In this document: piece by piece, positions 25,182 through 36,600 of the stretch
Layout: each line of letters starts with the position of its first letter
How positions within the stretch are numbered: the stretch's first letter is position 1
NCBI RefSeq assembly: GCF_009176705.1
Contig: NZ_AP021846.1
Span: 1,830,001 to 1,894,000 of the forward strand
Source of the DNA: Pseudoalteromonas sp. A25
Lineage (GTDB): Bacteria > Pseudomonadota > Gammaproteobacteria > Enterobacterales > Alteromonadaceae
Direction: 5' to 3'
Length of the DNA stretch: 64,000 bases
Translations under genes and position numbers: made by a program
The notes under the pieces: model-generated
What the model was told of the DNA's origin: nothing
Databases searched by the model: none
The model's input: only the letters and a program-made list of their open reading frames with translations

Positions 25182-26111
25182 ATGGTCAATCAACACCACA
25201 CTAAACTGCTTTTTCTCGCGCTTTTTGTATTGAGCTTTACCCCTATCATAAGTGCTGCGCTCGCGCTTGCTCTGGGTATCGTGTTCGCTTGGGTTTTGGG
25301 TAACCCATTCGAAGTACAAAGTAACAGCCTGAGTAAGTGGCTATTAAAAGTTGCCGTAATTGGGCTGGGCTTCAATGTTGATATTATGGATGTATTGGAA
25401 GTTGGTCGCAGTTCTATTGTGCTAACGATAGTCAGTATTACGGCGATTATTGGTCTTGGCGAGTTACTAACTCAGGCATTTAGATTGAACCGAAATATTG
25501 GTGTACTGATTTCTTTTGGCACTGCGATTTGTGGTGGTAGTGCTATTGCCGCAATGGCTCCGGTTATAAAAGCAAAACAGCATGAAATAGCCGTTTCGTT
25601 AGCGGTGGTTTTTTCACTTAATGCAATTGGTCTATTATTGTTCCCTTGGATTGGTAACTTGTTATCTCTAAGTGATGAGCAGTTTGCGACTTGGGCTGCT
25701 TTAGCGATTCATGATACTAGCAGTGTGGTTGCAGCTGCAGCCACATTTAGCCCATTTGCGGTTGGCATAGCAACAACTATTAAATTAACACGGGCAATGT
25801 GGATCATACCTTACACTGCTGCCGCCGGAGTGTTTTGGAAAAGTGAAGAACGTACCAGCATTCCATTGTTTATATTCGGTTTTTTGTTGGCGGCTGTGTG
25901 TAATAGTTTCTTAGTTGCTTATGAGCCAATTTGGCAAGCTCTGTACATTGGCGCTAAACATATGCTCGTGGCTACTTTATTTTTAATAGGTACCTGTGTA
26001 TCTAAATCGGTTATCTATCAAACGGGCTGGCGACCCTTTGCTATGGCAACGGTACTTTGGGTGATTGTCAGTAGCGTGCTGTTAATTTTAATTTTGGATA
26101 AATTAATTTAA
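25182..26111 (+). CDS. YeiH/UPF0324-family membrane protein (putative sulfate exporter)
   Basis: 309 residues with eight to ten hydrophobic segments. The family blocks KVAVIGLGFNVD, GTAICGGSAIAAMAPVI and AIHDTSSVVAAAATF are all clear (Pfam Cons_hypoth698). The family is annotated as putative sulfate exporter, but the substrate is not established for most members. It stands as a single gene between two terminators. Confidence 0.85.
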   Translation: MVNQHHTKLLFLALFVLSFTPIISAALALALGIVFAWVLGNPFEVQSNSLSKWLLKVAVIGLGFNVDIMDVLEVGRSSIVLTIVSITAIIGLGELLTQAFRLNRNIGVLISFGTAICGGSAIAAMAPVIKAKQHEIAVSLAVVFSLNAIGLLLFPWIGNLLSLSDEQFATWAALAIHDTSSVVAAAATFSPFAVGIATTIKLTRAMWIIPYTAAAGVFWKSEERTSIPLFIFGFLLAAVCNSFLVAYEPIWQALYIGAKHMLVATLFLIGTCVSKSVIYQTGWRPFAMATVLWVIVSSVLLILILDKLI

Positions 26112-26219
26112 ATTATTTTGAACTGTTCACTTTTTTACGGGTCTTATATTTTGAGGCGTGGATAGGCCTCACTTCATAATCGTTGTCCATCAGCGACTAT
26201 GTGAGCGCAGAGAGTATTT

Positions 26220-26247
26220 GGCCAGTAACATTTACTGGCCTTTTTTT
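26220..26247 (+). terminator. Intrinsic terminator after the YeiH-like gene
   Basis: GGCCAGTA (26220-26227) and TACTGGCC (26233-26240) with a five-base loop and seven T. Confidence 0.9.
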
Positions 26248-26340
26248 GTCTTAAAACTTGGTTGTTTATCTTAAATATATCGAATTTACTAGGTACATTT
26301 GATTTAATGGTAAAAACATAACAACCTAAAAAGAAGCGCT

Positions 26341-28818
26341 ATGATTAAACAATCTCTTCTCTCTTTTGCTGTTGCATCCAGCTTGATGCTTACAGGCTGT
26401 CAAACCACAAAACAAAAAAACCAAAGCGAAATCGAAGTAGCAGAAAAGCCGATTCAGTCAGTAGTTGCTACACCTGTCGATTTTGGCGGTGAAAACATAA
26501 CACTAGAACAAGCAATGGCGCATCCGGATTGGATCAGCCGAAAGCCAGAGGGAGCGTTTTGGGCTGCTGATAGCAACACTGCTATTTTTAATCAAAAGCA
26601 AGTTGGCAATGAGCTGCGTGATACTTTCATGGTTACAACGTCATCCGCACCACAAAAAGTGATGCTTGATAAGTTACACTCAGTTGGCGCTAATAACGCA
26701 ATTTACTCGCGCGATGGTCGCTATCAGGCCTATACCTTTGAAGGTAACGTGTTTGTCAAAGACATCTCTTCTGGTGATCTTAAACAAATAACACATAGTT
26801 CGCAGACCGAATATGACCTGCAATTTTTAATTTCTGGTGAGCTTGCCTATCGAATAGATAATACATTTTATCGCGTTGATTTGGCCTCTGGGCGCACCCA
26901 CGAAATTGTAAAACTACACCTGAGCGAAGAGCCAAAGGGTTTACAAGATCCAAGTACCTACATTGCCAAAGAGCAACATAAACTGATCGACTTTGTAGCT
27001 TTGCAACATAAAAATAAAGCGGATAAGCAAGCTCGAGAGCAAGCATTAAAGAAAACGAATGCTACCATAGCAGATAACCATTTCTATTTAGGCAAAGACA
27101 AACAGTTAATTGAAGCCAGTTTATCTCCGGCGGGTGATAAACTGATCGCGGTAATTAGCGAGCCTCGTTCATGGCGCGATGATGGCGATATTATGCCAAA
27201 CTATGTGAGCCAGGATGGTCACATCGAGTCTGTGCCTGCTCGACGTAAGGTTGCAGATGCGAAGAGCTATTCATCGACGGTTATTTTTATCGATATCGCT
27301 TCTAAGCAACAAACAGAGCTGGCATATGATACTCTGCCAGGTTTTGATGAAGACGTACTTGCTACGGTAAAAAAAGAGAATGCGGCTAGAGAGGGTAAAA
27401 CGTATCAGTCTAAAAAGGCACCACGTGATATAAACTTAATGCCGCCTTGGGGACTTGAGCCTGTGCAATGGAATAGCACTGGTGATGAAGTAGCGCTAAT
27501 GTTGGAAGCATGGGATAACAAAGACAGATGGATCGCGACTGTTAATTTTGATAAGCAACAACTTGTCTCTCAGCACCGTTTGCATGATGAGGCATGGGTA
27601 AACTATGCACACAACGATTTTGGCTGGTTTAATAACTCTAACACGCTTTATTATTTATCAGAACAAAGTGGCTACAGCCATGTTTATAGTAAGCCTCTCA
27701 ATGGTAAAGCAACGCAGTTGACTAAAGGGAAATACGTCGTATCAGACTTAACGTTAGCTAAGAACGATGGACATATTTATTTTAAAGCGAATGTAAAGCA
27801 CCCTGGGATCTATGAAATATATCGTGTTGATACACAAACAGGTGAACGAGAGCAACTAACAGACTTAAATGGCATGACTGATTACAGTCTGAGCCCTGAT
27901 GAAAGCAAGCTACTGTTAACACATTCTAAAGTGATGATGCCTGAAGAATTGTACATATCACAGACGAAACCTAATGCAGTAGCAAAGCGCGTTACGCATA
28001 CAGTTTCAGACGCATTTTTGAATAAAAAACTTGTTGCACCAAAGATTGTTGCTGTACCTTCAAGTCACAGTGAAGAACCTATCTATTCAAGAGTATATTA
28101 CCCAACTGACTACGTTGAAGGAGAAACAGGCAAAAAGCGTAAGGCCGTTATTTTTAACCATGGTGCAGGATATACGCAAGACGCGCATATGGGATGGTCA
28201 TACTACTTTAGGGAGTTTATGTTCCATTCATTGCTTGCAAATGAAGGCTATGTGGTAATGGATATGGATTACCGCGCGTCAAAAGGCTACGGCAGAGATT
28301 GGCGAACTGCAATATATCGCCATATGGGTAAACCAGAGATTGAAGATTTAGTCGATGGTGTGAACTGGATGGTTGAAAACACCAATGTAGACAGAGAAGC
28401 CGTTGGTACTTATGGTGGCTCTTATGGTGGGTTTATGACCTTTATGGCTCTGTTTACTCAACCTGATGTATTTAAAGCGGGTGCGGCTATTAGACCTGTG
28501 ACAGACTGGGCTTATTACAACCATGGCTATACCTCTAATATATTGAACCACCCAGATGTTGACCCGATTGCGTATGAGCGCAGCTCTCCAATGTACTTTG
28601 CAGAAGGGTTAAAAAACGAATTGTTGATCAATGCCCCAATGCTTGATGACAATGTGTTCTTCCAAGACGTTGTGCGTTTAGTGCAGCGTTTAATTGAACT
28701 AGAAAAAACAGGCTTTGAAACGGCCATTTACCCTATTGAACCGCATGGCTTTAGACAGCCATCAAGTTGGTTAGATGAATATCGCCGTATTTATAAGCTA
28801 TTTAAAGAAAACCTTTAA
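26341..28818 (+). CDS. S9-family prolyl oligopeptidase, lipoprotein
   Basis: 825 residues. The signal sequence ends in lipobox LTGC, so the enzyme is lipid-anchored and acts in the periplasm or at the surface. Residues about 40-580 carry WD40-like TolB/DPP-IV repeats forming a beta-propeller (YSRDGRYQAYTF, SLSPDESKLLLTHS). The C-terminal alpha/beta hydrolase domain has the triad S694 (GGSYGG), D769 (PMLDDNV, with V at the usual place) and H802 (EPHGFRQ). Such enzymes cut short peptides, often after proline or at dipeptide units. It is monocistronic, bordered by two terminators. Confidence 0.9.
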   Translation: MIKQSLLSFAVASSLMLTGCQTTKQKNQSEIEVAEKPIQSVVATPVDFGGENITLEQAMAHPDWISRKPEGAFWAADSNTAIFNQKQVGNELRDTFMVTTSSAPQKVMLDKLHSVGANNAIYSRDGRYQAYTFEGNVFVKDISSGDLKQITHSSQTEYDLQFLISGELAYRIDNTFYRVDLASGRTHEIVKLHLSEEPKGLQDPSTYIAKEQHKLIDFVALQHKNKADKQAREQALKKTNATIADNHFYLGKDKQLIEASLSPAGDKLIAVISEPRSWRDDGDIMPNYVSQDGHIESVPARRKVADAKSYSSTVIFIDIASKQQTELAYDTLPGFDEDVLATVKKENAAREGKTYQSKKAPRDINLMPPWGLEPVQWNSTGDEVALMLEAWDNKDRWIATVNFDKQQLVSQHRLHDEAWVNYAHNDFGWFNNSNTLYYLSEQSGYSHVYSKPLNGKATQLTKGKYVVSDLTLAKNDGHIYFKANVKHPGIYEIYRVDTQTGEREQLTDLNGMTDYSLSPDESKLLLTHSKVMMPEELYISQTKPNAVAKRVTHTVSDAFLNKKLVAPKIVAVPSSHSEEPIYSRVYYPTDYVEGETGKKRKAVIFNHGAGYTQDAHMGWSYYFREFMFHSLLANEGYVVMDMDYRASKGYGRDWRTAIYRHMGKPEIEDLVDGVNWMVENTNVDREAVGTYGGSYGGFMTFMALFTQPDVFKAGAAIRPVTDWAYYNHGYTSNILNHPDVDPIAYERSSPMYFAEGLKNELLINAPMLDDNVFFQDVVRLVQRLIELEKTGFETAIYPIEPHGFRQPSSWLDEYRRIYKLFKENL

Positions 28819-28828
28819 GTAACTTTGC

Positions 28829-28856
28829 AAAACGCCAGCTTGATAGCTGGCGTTTT
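28829..28856 (+). terminator. Intrinsic terminator after the S9 peptidase gene
   Basis: AAAACGCCAGCT (28829-28840), loop TGAT, AGCTGGCGTTTT (28845-28856) with a further T. Confidence 0.9.
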
Positions 28857-28926
28857 TGTTATATGCCTGTGAAAGGTGCGCTTTGTATGAATATCTGTAC
28901 TTAACTAAGGTAAAAGAATTCCTTTC

Positions 28927-29085
28927 ATGCACATAAATCATCTATTATTTCTCGGTTTTATCTATGGTTGGGTGTTCTTTATGTGGAGGCTAACAGGTTC
29001 TCGTGTTTTTTTGCTATGCAAGCCTGATTTTGTAGTTAACAATGACGATATAAATAAAATTATGCTGTCATTTGTTAATCTTTAA
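28927..29085 (+). CDS. Possible small membrane protein, 52 residues
   Basis: An ATG-started frame of 53 codons with a hydrophobic first third (LLFLGFIYGWVFFMW) and a polar end. It lacks a good ribosome binding site and I know no relative. It is recorded because it fills an otherwise empty interval between two transcription units; it could equally be chance. Confidence 0.2.
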   Translation: MHINHLLFLGFIYGWVFFMWRLTGSRVFLLCKPDFVVNNDDINKIMLSFVNL

Positions 29086-29154
29086 ATTGTGGTTAATTTG
29101 CTCATCACACAAGTAGCTTATGAGCAGAGTATTGAGTCAAACATAAGGATAAGC

Positions 29155-29937
29155 ATGTCGTTTTTCAAAAAAGTGCTGGGCAGTGTTGGTATTGGCGCTG
29201 CTAAAGTGGATGCGCTATTGGATCATAATGAACTGTCACCGGGCGAGACGCTGAGTGGTGTAATTAAAGTCATTGGAGGCAAGGTTGCACAAGAGATCAA
29301 CAAAATTGATTTGGATGTTATGTGTAACTATACGTTTGAGTATGAAAACAACGAGGGTGAAGAAGTCATAGAGGTCAGAGAATACAGGCTTTCCCAGTTT
29401 CAATTGAATGAAAAATTTACGATTGAGCCAGAAGAAGAAAAGTACCTTCCATTTGCTTTTCAATTAGAGCTAGAAGCCCCTATTTCTGTTGGACACTCAA
29501 GAACGTGGCTTGAGACGAACCTAGATATCGATATGGCGATTGACAAAACAGATAAAGATTATATCTATGTTGTACCTAGCGAGCTGCAGCAGGCGGTTAT
29601 CAACGCGCTGTGCAATCTGGGTTTTGAACTTTACCATGCCGATTGCGAAGGTGTGGAGTCAGCGAAGTTTTCAAGGCTTCCTTTTGTTCAAGAATTGGAG
29701 TTTAAAACAACTTCTGGTGATTTTCACGGCAAGTTTGACGAAGTTGAACTGGTTTTTTTCAATAAAGGAGCGCAACTAGAGGTGGTTTTTGAGATAGATC
29801 GAAAAGCGCGTGGTTTTGCTGGTTTTTTCAAAGAATCACTTGATTTAGATGAGTCAAAGGTGAGGTTAGTCGTAACGCAAGATAATATTGAAGCCCTAGA
29901 GAGCATTATCTATGACATGCTAGAGGCCAACACATAA
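29155..29937 (+). CDS. Spo0M-family sporulation-control-like protein
   Basis: 260 residues from ATG 29155, with AAGGA upstream; the frame is open 22 codons further but without start signals. The N-terminal half has an arrestin-like beta-sandwich as in Spo0M: MSFFKKVLGSVGIGAAKVD, LSPGETLSGVIKVIGG and a second module with LPFAFQLELEAPISVG. The C-terminal part is charged. The family is widespread in non-spore-forming bacteria, where its role is not known to me. It lies alone before the long leader of the biosynthetic cluster. Confidence 0.8.
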   Translation: MSFFKKVLGSVGIGAAKVDALLDHNELSPGETLSGVIKVIGGKVAQEINKIDLDVMCNYTFEYENNEGEEVIEVREYRLSQFQLNEKFTIEPEEEKYLPFAFQLELEAPISVGHSRTWLETNLDIDMAIDKTDKDYIYVVPSELQQAVINALCNLGFELYHADCEGVESAKFSRLPFVQELEFKTTSGDFHGKFDEVELVFFNKGAQLEVVFEIDRKARGFAGFFKESLDLDESKVRLVVTQDNIEALESIIYDMLEANT

Positions 29938-30696
29938 TTTAAATTTTTAAGATAAGGTGGTCAGGCCTTTTCAATAACAGCGCCTAGCGTCGATTGCTGG
30001 TCTGACACTTGCGTCAAAGTGTGCCCACTTAGTTATCCTTAAATAAACCCTTCTACTGTGCCTTATATGGGCTCACATCAATGCATTAGCGAAACAAAAA
30101 ACCATTTAACCTGTAAGTTCTGTATAAATAATGTACAGCAAAAAATAAATTAGCAAAATAAATTAGTTAGGCTAAGCTTTTTTAGGAAACAGCCTTTTTA
30201 CGCTAATTTTTTGCTGAACGCATATTTATTGTCACTTTAGTTCTCTTATCAAACATAGAGAAAACGCGTAAATACTCAGCATGGCGCGCACTGTAGTCGT
30301 CTACTTATGCAGTTAGAGTATGAAGAACTTTTTTGTTAATATGTTGTTTTATTTTTGTTTTTATGATTACAATTAAAACCACTTAGTTGAGTCTATCTGT
30401 AGGTCTAAGACTGTTAAGTTGTAAGGAATTATTTGTAGTTCTGCTGTCGTTTAAACGAGATATGTGATTTCTGCTTGACTCTTAAATAAATGTAACTAAT
30501 TGACATAATGCGAATTAGTTAAGGCGGGAGTAGTTGACTGGTATTTTACTTTACTAGTTACCCAAGGAAGTACAGCGATTGAGTTTTGCACAAACTCATT
30601 TGTTGTACTAAACACATTAATTGGTTTTTATCAGTTATAACTCGTAAACGTAAGGTGCACTTTTTGAGCGCTTTGCTAAACGTTGATGGGCACGGA
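29938..30696 (+). promoter_or_regulatory. Long AT-rich leader upstream of the PKS/NRPS operon
   Basis: About 760 bases without a credible gene. A small hairpin ACACTT / AAGTGT at about 30006-30023 may end the Spo0M gene. Further on the sequence is strongly AT-rich, with a TTGACA at 30500-30505 but no convincing -10 hexamer at the right distance. A Shine-Dalgarno-like AAGGAAG at 30564-30570 is not placed correctly for the main frame. The size and composition suit a controlled promoter region for the giant genes, but no regulator site is recognised. Confidence 0.4.
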
Positions 30697-33600
30697 ATGA
30701 ATACAAATATCGTAGCGTCTTTGGTCAAACTGGCTAAGACTCGTGGCAATGATGTCGCATATCAATATTTCTTCGAAGATGGTCAGCCTTGTAAAACACT
30801 CACATACGCTCAACTCGATCATAAAGCCAGGTTGATTGCAGCTGGCCTTAAACCTCACTTTAGCAAAGGCGATAGGGCATTGCTGCTTTACCACTCAGGA
30901 TTTGAGTTTGTTGAAGCATTTTTTGCGTGCCTTTATGCCGGTGTCATTGCTGTGCCTGCATATCCTCCCAAGAAAAATCAAAATATCGATAGGTTACGCA
31001 ATATTATTGAAGACGCGGGCGCTTTAGGTGCGCTGACGACTGCAAAAATATACGAAATTGCAGGGCCATTGTTTGAATCTGAGCAGGGGTTGCAATCATT
31101 GCCCTTGTTTACCACAGATGAACAGCTGTGTAATTGTGCTGCCCCACTTGATTGGCAAGATATAGCTGTACTGTCCGATGACATTGCCTTTTTACAATAT
31201 ACATCTGGGTCGACGGGTAATCCTAAGGGCGTAATTGTTGACCATGGAAACATCATTGATAACGAACAAATGATGAAAGAAGCGTTTGGTCACGATGAAC
31301 ATACGCCGATTGTCAGCTGGTTACCTCATTTTCATGATATGGGACTCATTTTTGGCATTTTGCACCCGATTTACATTGGTTCAAGCGCCGTACTTATGAA
31401 CCCAACCTATTTTTTACAAAAGCCGTTTCGTTGGCTCAAATTGCTTAGTGAGAGCAAAGGAGTAACCTCCAGTGCCCCGAACTTCGCTTACGATTTATGT
31501 GTTGAGACAGTCAAAGAGAGTGAGCTTGCATTGCTCGATCTTTCTCATTGGCGCAGAGCATTGAATGGCGCCGAGCCTGTACGAGCGAGCACTCTTGAGC
31601 GATTTTATCAAAAATTTAAAGCTTGTGGCCTAAAGCGCGAGGCGTTATCTCCGTGCTATGGAATGGCGGAAACAACCCTGTTTGTCACAGGTAATAAACT
31701 AGGAGACAGTGCAAAAATATTGCGTTTGGACGCGAAGAAGCTGCAACAAGGTCAAGCTATACCTATACCAATCACAGAGGATCAGCCTAGCGTCGCGTTT
31801 TGCGATTTAAAACACGATAAGCCAGCAACTGAATACCATGCGGTGTCGTGTGGAATAACATGGCATGACCATGAAATAGCCATTGTTGATCCTAAAAGCA
31901 AACGACGGTTAGACGATGGGTGTGTTGGTGAGATATGGATTAATGGACCGAGTGTTGCAAAAGGGTATTGGCAGCGAGCAGAACAAACAGTAGATGTATT
32001 TGAAGGTTATATAGACTCAGAAGAACATCGGCCTTATTTACGTACCGGTGACCTTGGCTTTTTACATGATGGGGAGCTTTACGTAACTGGCCGTGATAAA
32101 GATGTTTTGATATTTAGAGGAAAGAATCACTATCCACAAGATATCGAGCTTAGCGTTAGCCTTGCTGATAATGCTTTAGACGGCAATGGTAGCGCCGCGT
32201 TTTCAATAACTACCGAGCAGGGTGAAGAAGGTTTAGTGGTTATTCAGCAGGTTAAGCGAACTGCTATCAGAAAGTTAGATACCGATAAGGTATTGTCAGC
32301 CATAACCCAAGCTATCATTGACAATCACGGTATAACGCCTCATGCGCTGTTACTAGTAAAGCCTGGCCGTATTTTGAAAACGTCGAGTGGAAAAATTCAA
32401 CGCCAAGAAAATAAGCGCAATTACTTACAAAATAAATTCGACCCAATTGCGAGTCGCAAAGCACTGAGTAATTCTAACGAACAAAATACAGATAATAACA
32501 ATGTTACTAATGTACCCGGTGATGATGATAAACGGCTTTTAGAGGTGAGCGTGCAACGCGCATTGTGCGAAGTTATTGCTACAGAAATTGAAAGCCAGAG
32601 TGAACAGCTAGACGTTGATGCTTCATTTCAGTCACTGGGTATTGATTCGATGAAAGCCGTGCGTGTGTCTGGTGAGTTGATGGAATTACATGACGTTGAG
32701 CTTGAACCTACCGTTTTGTTTGAATACCCAACGATTGCACTGCTGGCAAAGCATTTATGCGAGTTTGAACAAGTTCAACATGCTTTTATGGGTTCAAAGG
32801 TTGATGCAACGTTTAGACAAAAATCCAATCTTAATAATTCATACAACTTATCTGTTGGTCAGACAGGGCAAGAAGACATTGCAGTAATAGGTATGGCTTG
32901 TCGATATCCCAAAGCAAATAACCTGCAACAATATTGGCAGCTTTTAGCACAGGTGGGCTGTTCAATATCTGCAGCAGACTCATCACGTGAACATCTTTGC
33001 CCTAATTTTGATATGAATAGGTTAGGAGGCTACCTAGACGATATTGATTGCTTTGATCCAACAATGTTTGCCTTGTCGCCCTCTGAGGCTAAGCATATTG
33101 ACCCTCAGCATAGAATACTACTTGAGACGTCATACCATGCCATTGAGTCTGCGGGTTTATTGCCAGCAGAGCTATATGGTCAGGAAGTGGGGGTGTATGT
33201 TGGTATCTCTCAAAATGACTATTTTGGGATCTCTCACAAAGCGCAATCCGAAAACCCATATTTAGGAACTGGAACGGCGTTAAGTATCGCAGCTAATCGA
33301 CTCTCATATACATTCAATTTTACGGGCCCAAGTTTGGCAATTGACACGGCCTGCTCATCGTCACTTGTTGCACTGCACCATGCAATGCAAGCAATGCGTA
33401 ACTCGGATCTGCCCTTAGCTATGGTTGCTGGCGTTAACCTTATTCTTAGCGATGAAGTATCTAATGCTTGTAAAAATGCACAGATGTTGGCACCAGATGG
33501 GTTATGTAAAACATTTTCAGATAGTGCCGATGGTTACGTTCGTAGCGAGGGAGTAGGGTGCATATTATTAAAACCGTTAGCTCATGCACTTGCTGATAAC

Positions 33601-36600
33601 GATCCTATTTACGGTGTATTGAAAGGAAGTGCGATTAATCAAGATGGGCGAAGTAATGGCTTAACCGCCCCCAATGGCATTGCACAGCAGCAAGTGATTA
33701 AGGCTGCATTAGCTGACGCTCAAATAGAACCTGAAAACATCGACTATGTAGAAGCACATGGCACGGGCACTAAGCTTGGTGATCCCATTGAAGTGTCTGC
33801 CTTAAATAAAGTTTACGCGCAAAATCGTAATGCCACTCGCCCTTTGATAGTCGGATCTGCAAAAGCAAATATCGGGCACTTAGAGTCAGGCGCCGGTATT
33901 GCAGGGGTTATTAAAACGCTGTTGTGTTTTGAGCATAACCAGCTTCCTGGTCAACCTCATTGTGACAAGCTAAACACGCACATCCCGTGGCATAAAATTG
34001 CGGTTAGGGTACAAAATCAAACAACGCCTTGGCCCACAAATGATCAAGCGCAGCACTGTGCTGGCGTTAGCTCTTTTGGATTTGGTGGGACTAATGCACA
34101 TGTTATTTGTCAAAGTGCGACACAAAACTTGGCTGCCAATCTTGACTTACAGTCACATAGTTTACCTTACATTTTGCCGTTATGTGCCAAAACCCCCGAG
34201 TCACTGATAGCGTTGGCAAAAAGTTATGGCAATACCTTACAAGGCTTAGATGCTGATAAATTTGATGCGCTTGTGTTGACTGCCGCTCATCGTCCACCAT
34301 TTAAAAAAGGCGTGAGAACCGCGATATTTGCGCTTACTCAAACAGAGCTAGTGGATAACCTGACAAATTTCAATGATCAAGTAGAAGCATGGCAGGCAGT
34401 CCCGCCCAAACAGATATTTTTATTTACAGGACAAGGGACTCAATATGCGCAAATGGGTAAGGCATTGTATGAAACACAGCGTGTTTTCAAAAATGCCATA
34501 GATGAATGTGATGCATTATTAAAAAGTACATTAGGCAAAAGATTAACTGAGGCGCTATATCAGGTCGGTTATGAGCATTTAATCGAGCAACCTAAATGGA
34601 CACAAGTTGCTATATTTGCAGTTGAATATGCACTGGCTAAGTTATTGATAAGCCTTGGCTTAAAACCTGACGTGGTGATTGGTCATAGCGTAGGCGAATA
34701 TGCCGCAGCCTGTATCGCAGGGGTGTTTTCGTTGTCTGATGCAATTACGCTCATATCTACTCGTGCCAAGCTTATGGATGGACTTGAACCGACGGGAGCT
34801 ATGATATCTGCACGATGTGATGCTTCTATCGCCAAACGTTTTGTCTCTGGAAATGAAGAAAACGTTGCTATATCGGCTTTCCATGGCGTAAGTGGTGTAG
34901 TGTTTTCAGGAAGTAACGCAGCGATTGATCAGATTTGTGAGCAATTAAGCGCTAATGAGATTAAATTTAAAGCGCTCAATACGGCAAGAGCTTTTCATTC
35001 GCCATTGATGCATCCGATGCTTGCTGAGTTTGAGCAGGTTGCAAAATGTATTTCATACTCTTCACCTGTTTGTGATTTTATTTCGACTGTAACAGGAAAG
35101 CTTGAGCAACAGGCTTTGAGTACACCAAACTACTGGGTAGAGCAAATAGTTAAGCCCGTAAAATTTGCTGATGCGTTAAATGAGTTACAAAAATTTGCTC
35201 ACTTAACAGTAGTTGAAGTTGGTCCAAAGCCTGTGCTGAGTACGCTGGTACAAGAGAACTTGCCCAAAGCGAAAAGCGAATTTATATCCGTTCTAAGCCC
35301 AAAAGGTGACGATAGGTTGAGGTTATTGGCAGCAATATCTAGCTTCTTTGAGCTAGGGGCGTCAGTTGATTGGCTATCTATCTATCCACAAACCGATTAT
35401 CGGCGTCAACCATTACCTATCTACCCTTTTGCTAAAGAAAGGTATTGGATTGGCAGGGACGAGTTAGTTGCGAGTAGCGAAGCTTCTATTAGTGAGTATC
35501 CACAGACGCAAGACCGCACTGATGCGATTCGCCAGTTTGTACTGAAAACATTGTCAAAACAGTTATCGATTGCTGTTGAAAGCATTGATATTGACCAACC
35601 ACTGCTAGAAATGGGTGTTGACTCATTGATGATCATGCAGGCTGTTAGAGTCTATGAGAAAGAGTTTAAATTAGACTTTAGTGTTCGTCAGTTTTACGAA
35701 GAGTTAAGCTCTGTAGCGCGACTAGTTGAGTATATTGAGCTTAATAGTGACTATTTAACACAGCCTAAGGTTGCTAGCAAAAGTCATCAAGAGTTAGATA
35801 AAAATGTTCAAGATACTAGGAAAGAGTCAGTAGCAGTCAGTGACTCATCTTTAAGCGAACAAGCGATCACCGCTATTTGCCGCGAACAGCTACAGGCAGC
35901 CTCAAACGTAACCTCTGAACAAGCACGAATTAGTGTCGAAGCGATTGCAACAAAGCAACTTCAGATGATGCAAATTGCTTTGACGGGTAATACGCAGTTT
36001 TCAAATAAAGTTACTCAACCTTCTCCTGCGCCCAAATCGGCTCTAGTTCAAAAAAATACCGTGTTACCAGGTTTTCAAGCGAGGCAGATGAGTGCATCAA
36101 ACGACAGTGAGCACATTAAACTTCATCAGTTGAGTTTAGCGAGCCAGTATTGTGCAAAAACAACTAGCTCAAAAGTGAAAGTAAGTGAACACCGAATGCA
36201 TTTAGCCGATTGCAGGGCGTCAGCAGGCTTTAGGCTATCTAGCAAAGAAATGCTTTACCCTGTGTTTTCAAAGCGCTGTGCTGGCTCTCGGATCTGGGAC
36301 ATTGATGACAACGAATACATCGATATAACGATGGATTTTGGGGTTAACTTATTTGGCCATAAGAGTGAATTTATCACCCAAGCATTGTATGAGCAAATTG
36401 ATGCTGGCCTGCAGTTAGGCCTCGCCAGCCCATTGGCGTGTGATGTGGCTGAGCTTATTTGTGAATTAACCTCTTTACAGCGGGCAACGTTTTGTAACTC
36501 AGGCACTGAAGCGGTAATGACAGCAATACGTTTAGCCCGATGCGTTACGAAGCGTTCAAAAATAGTGCAGTTTAATGGCGCTTATCATGGTCATTACGAT

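Noticed and set aside
30500-30528. Sigma-70 promoter at TTGACA 30500
   Set aside because: No -10 hexamer at 16-18 bases; the sequence there is G-rich.
30697-36000. Polyunsaturated fatty-acid or ordinary type I PKS
   Set aside because: No KR, DH or ER is present and the KS-AT-ACP is followed by an aminotransferase and NRPS domains.
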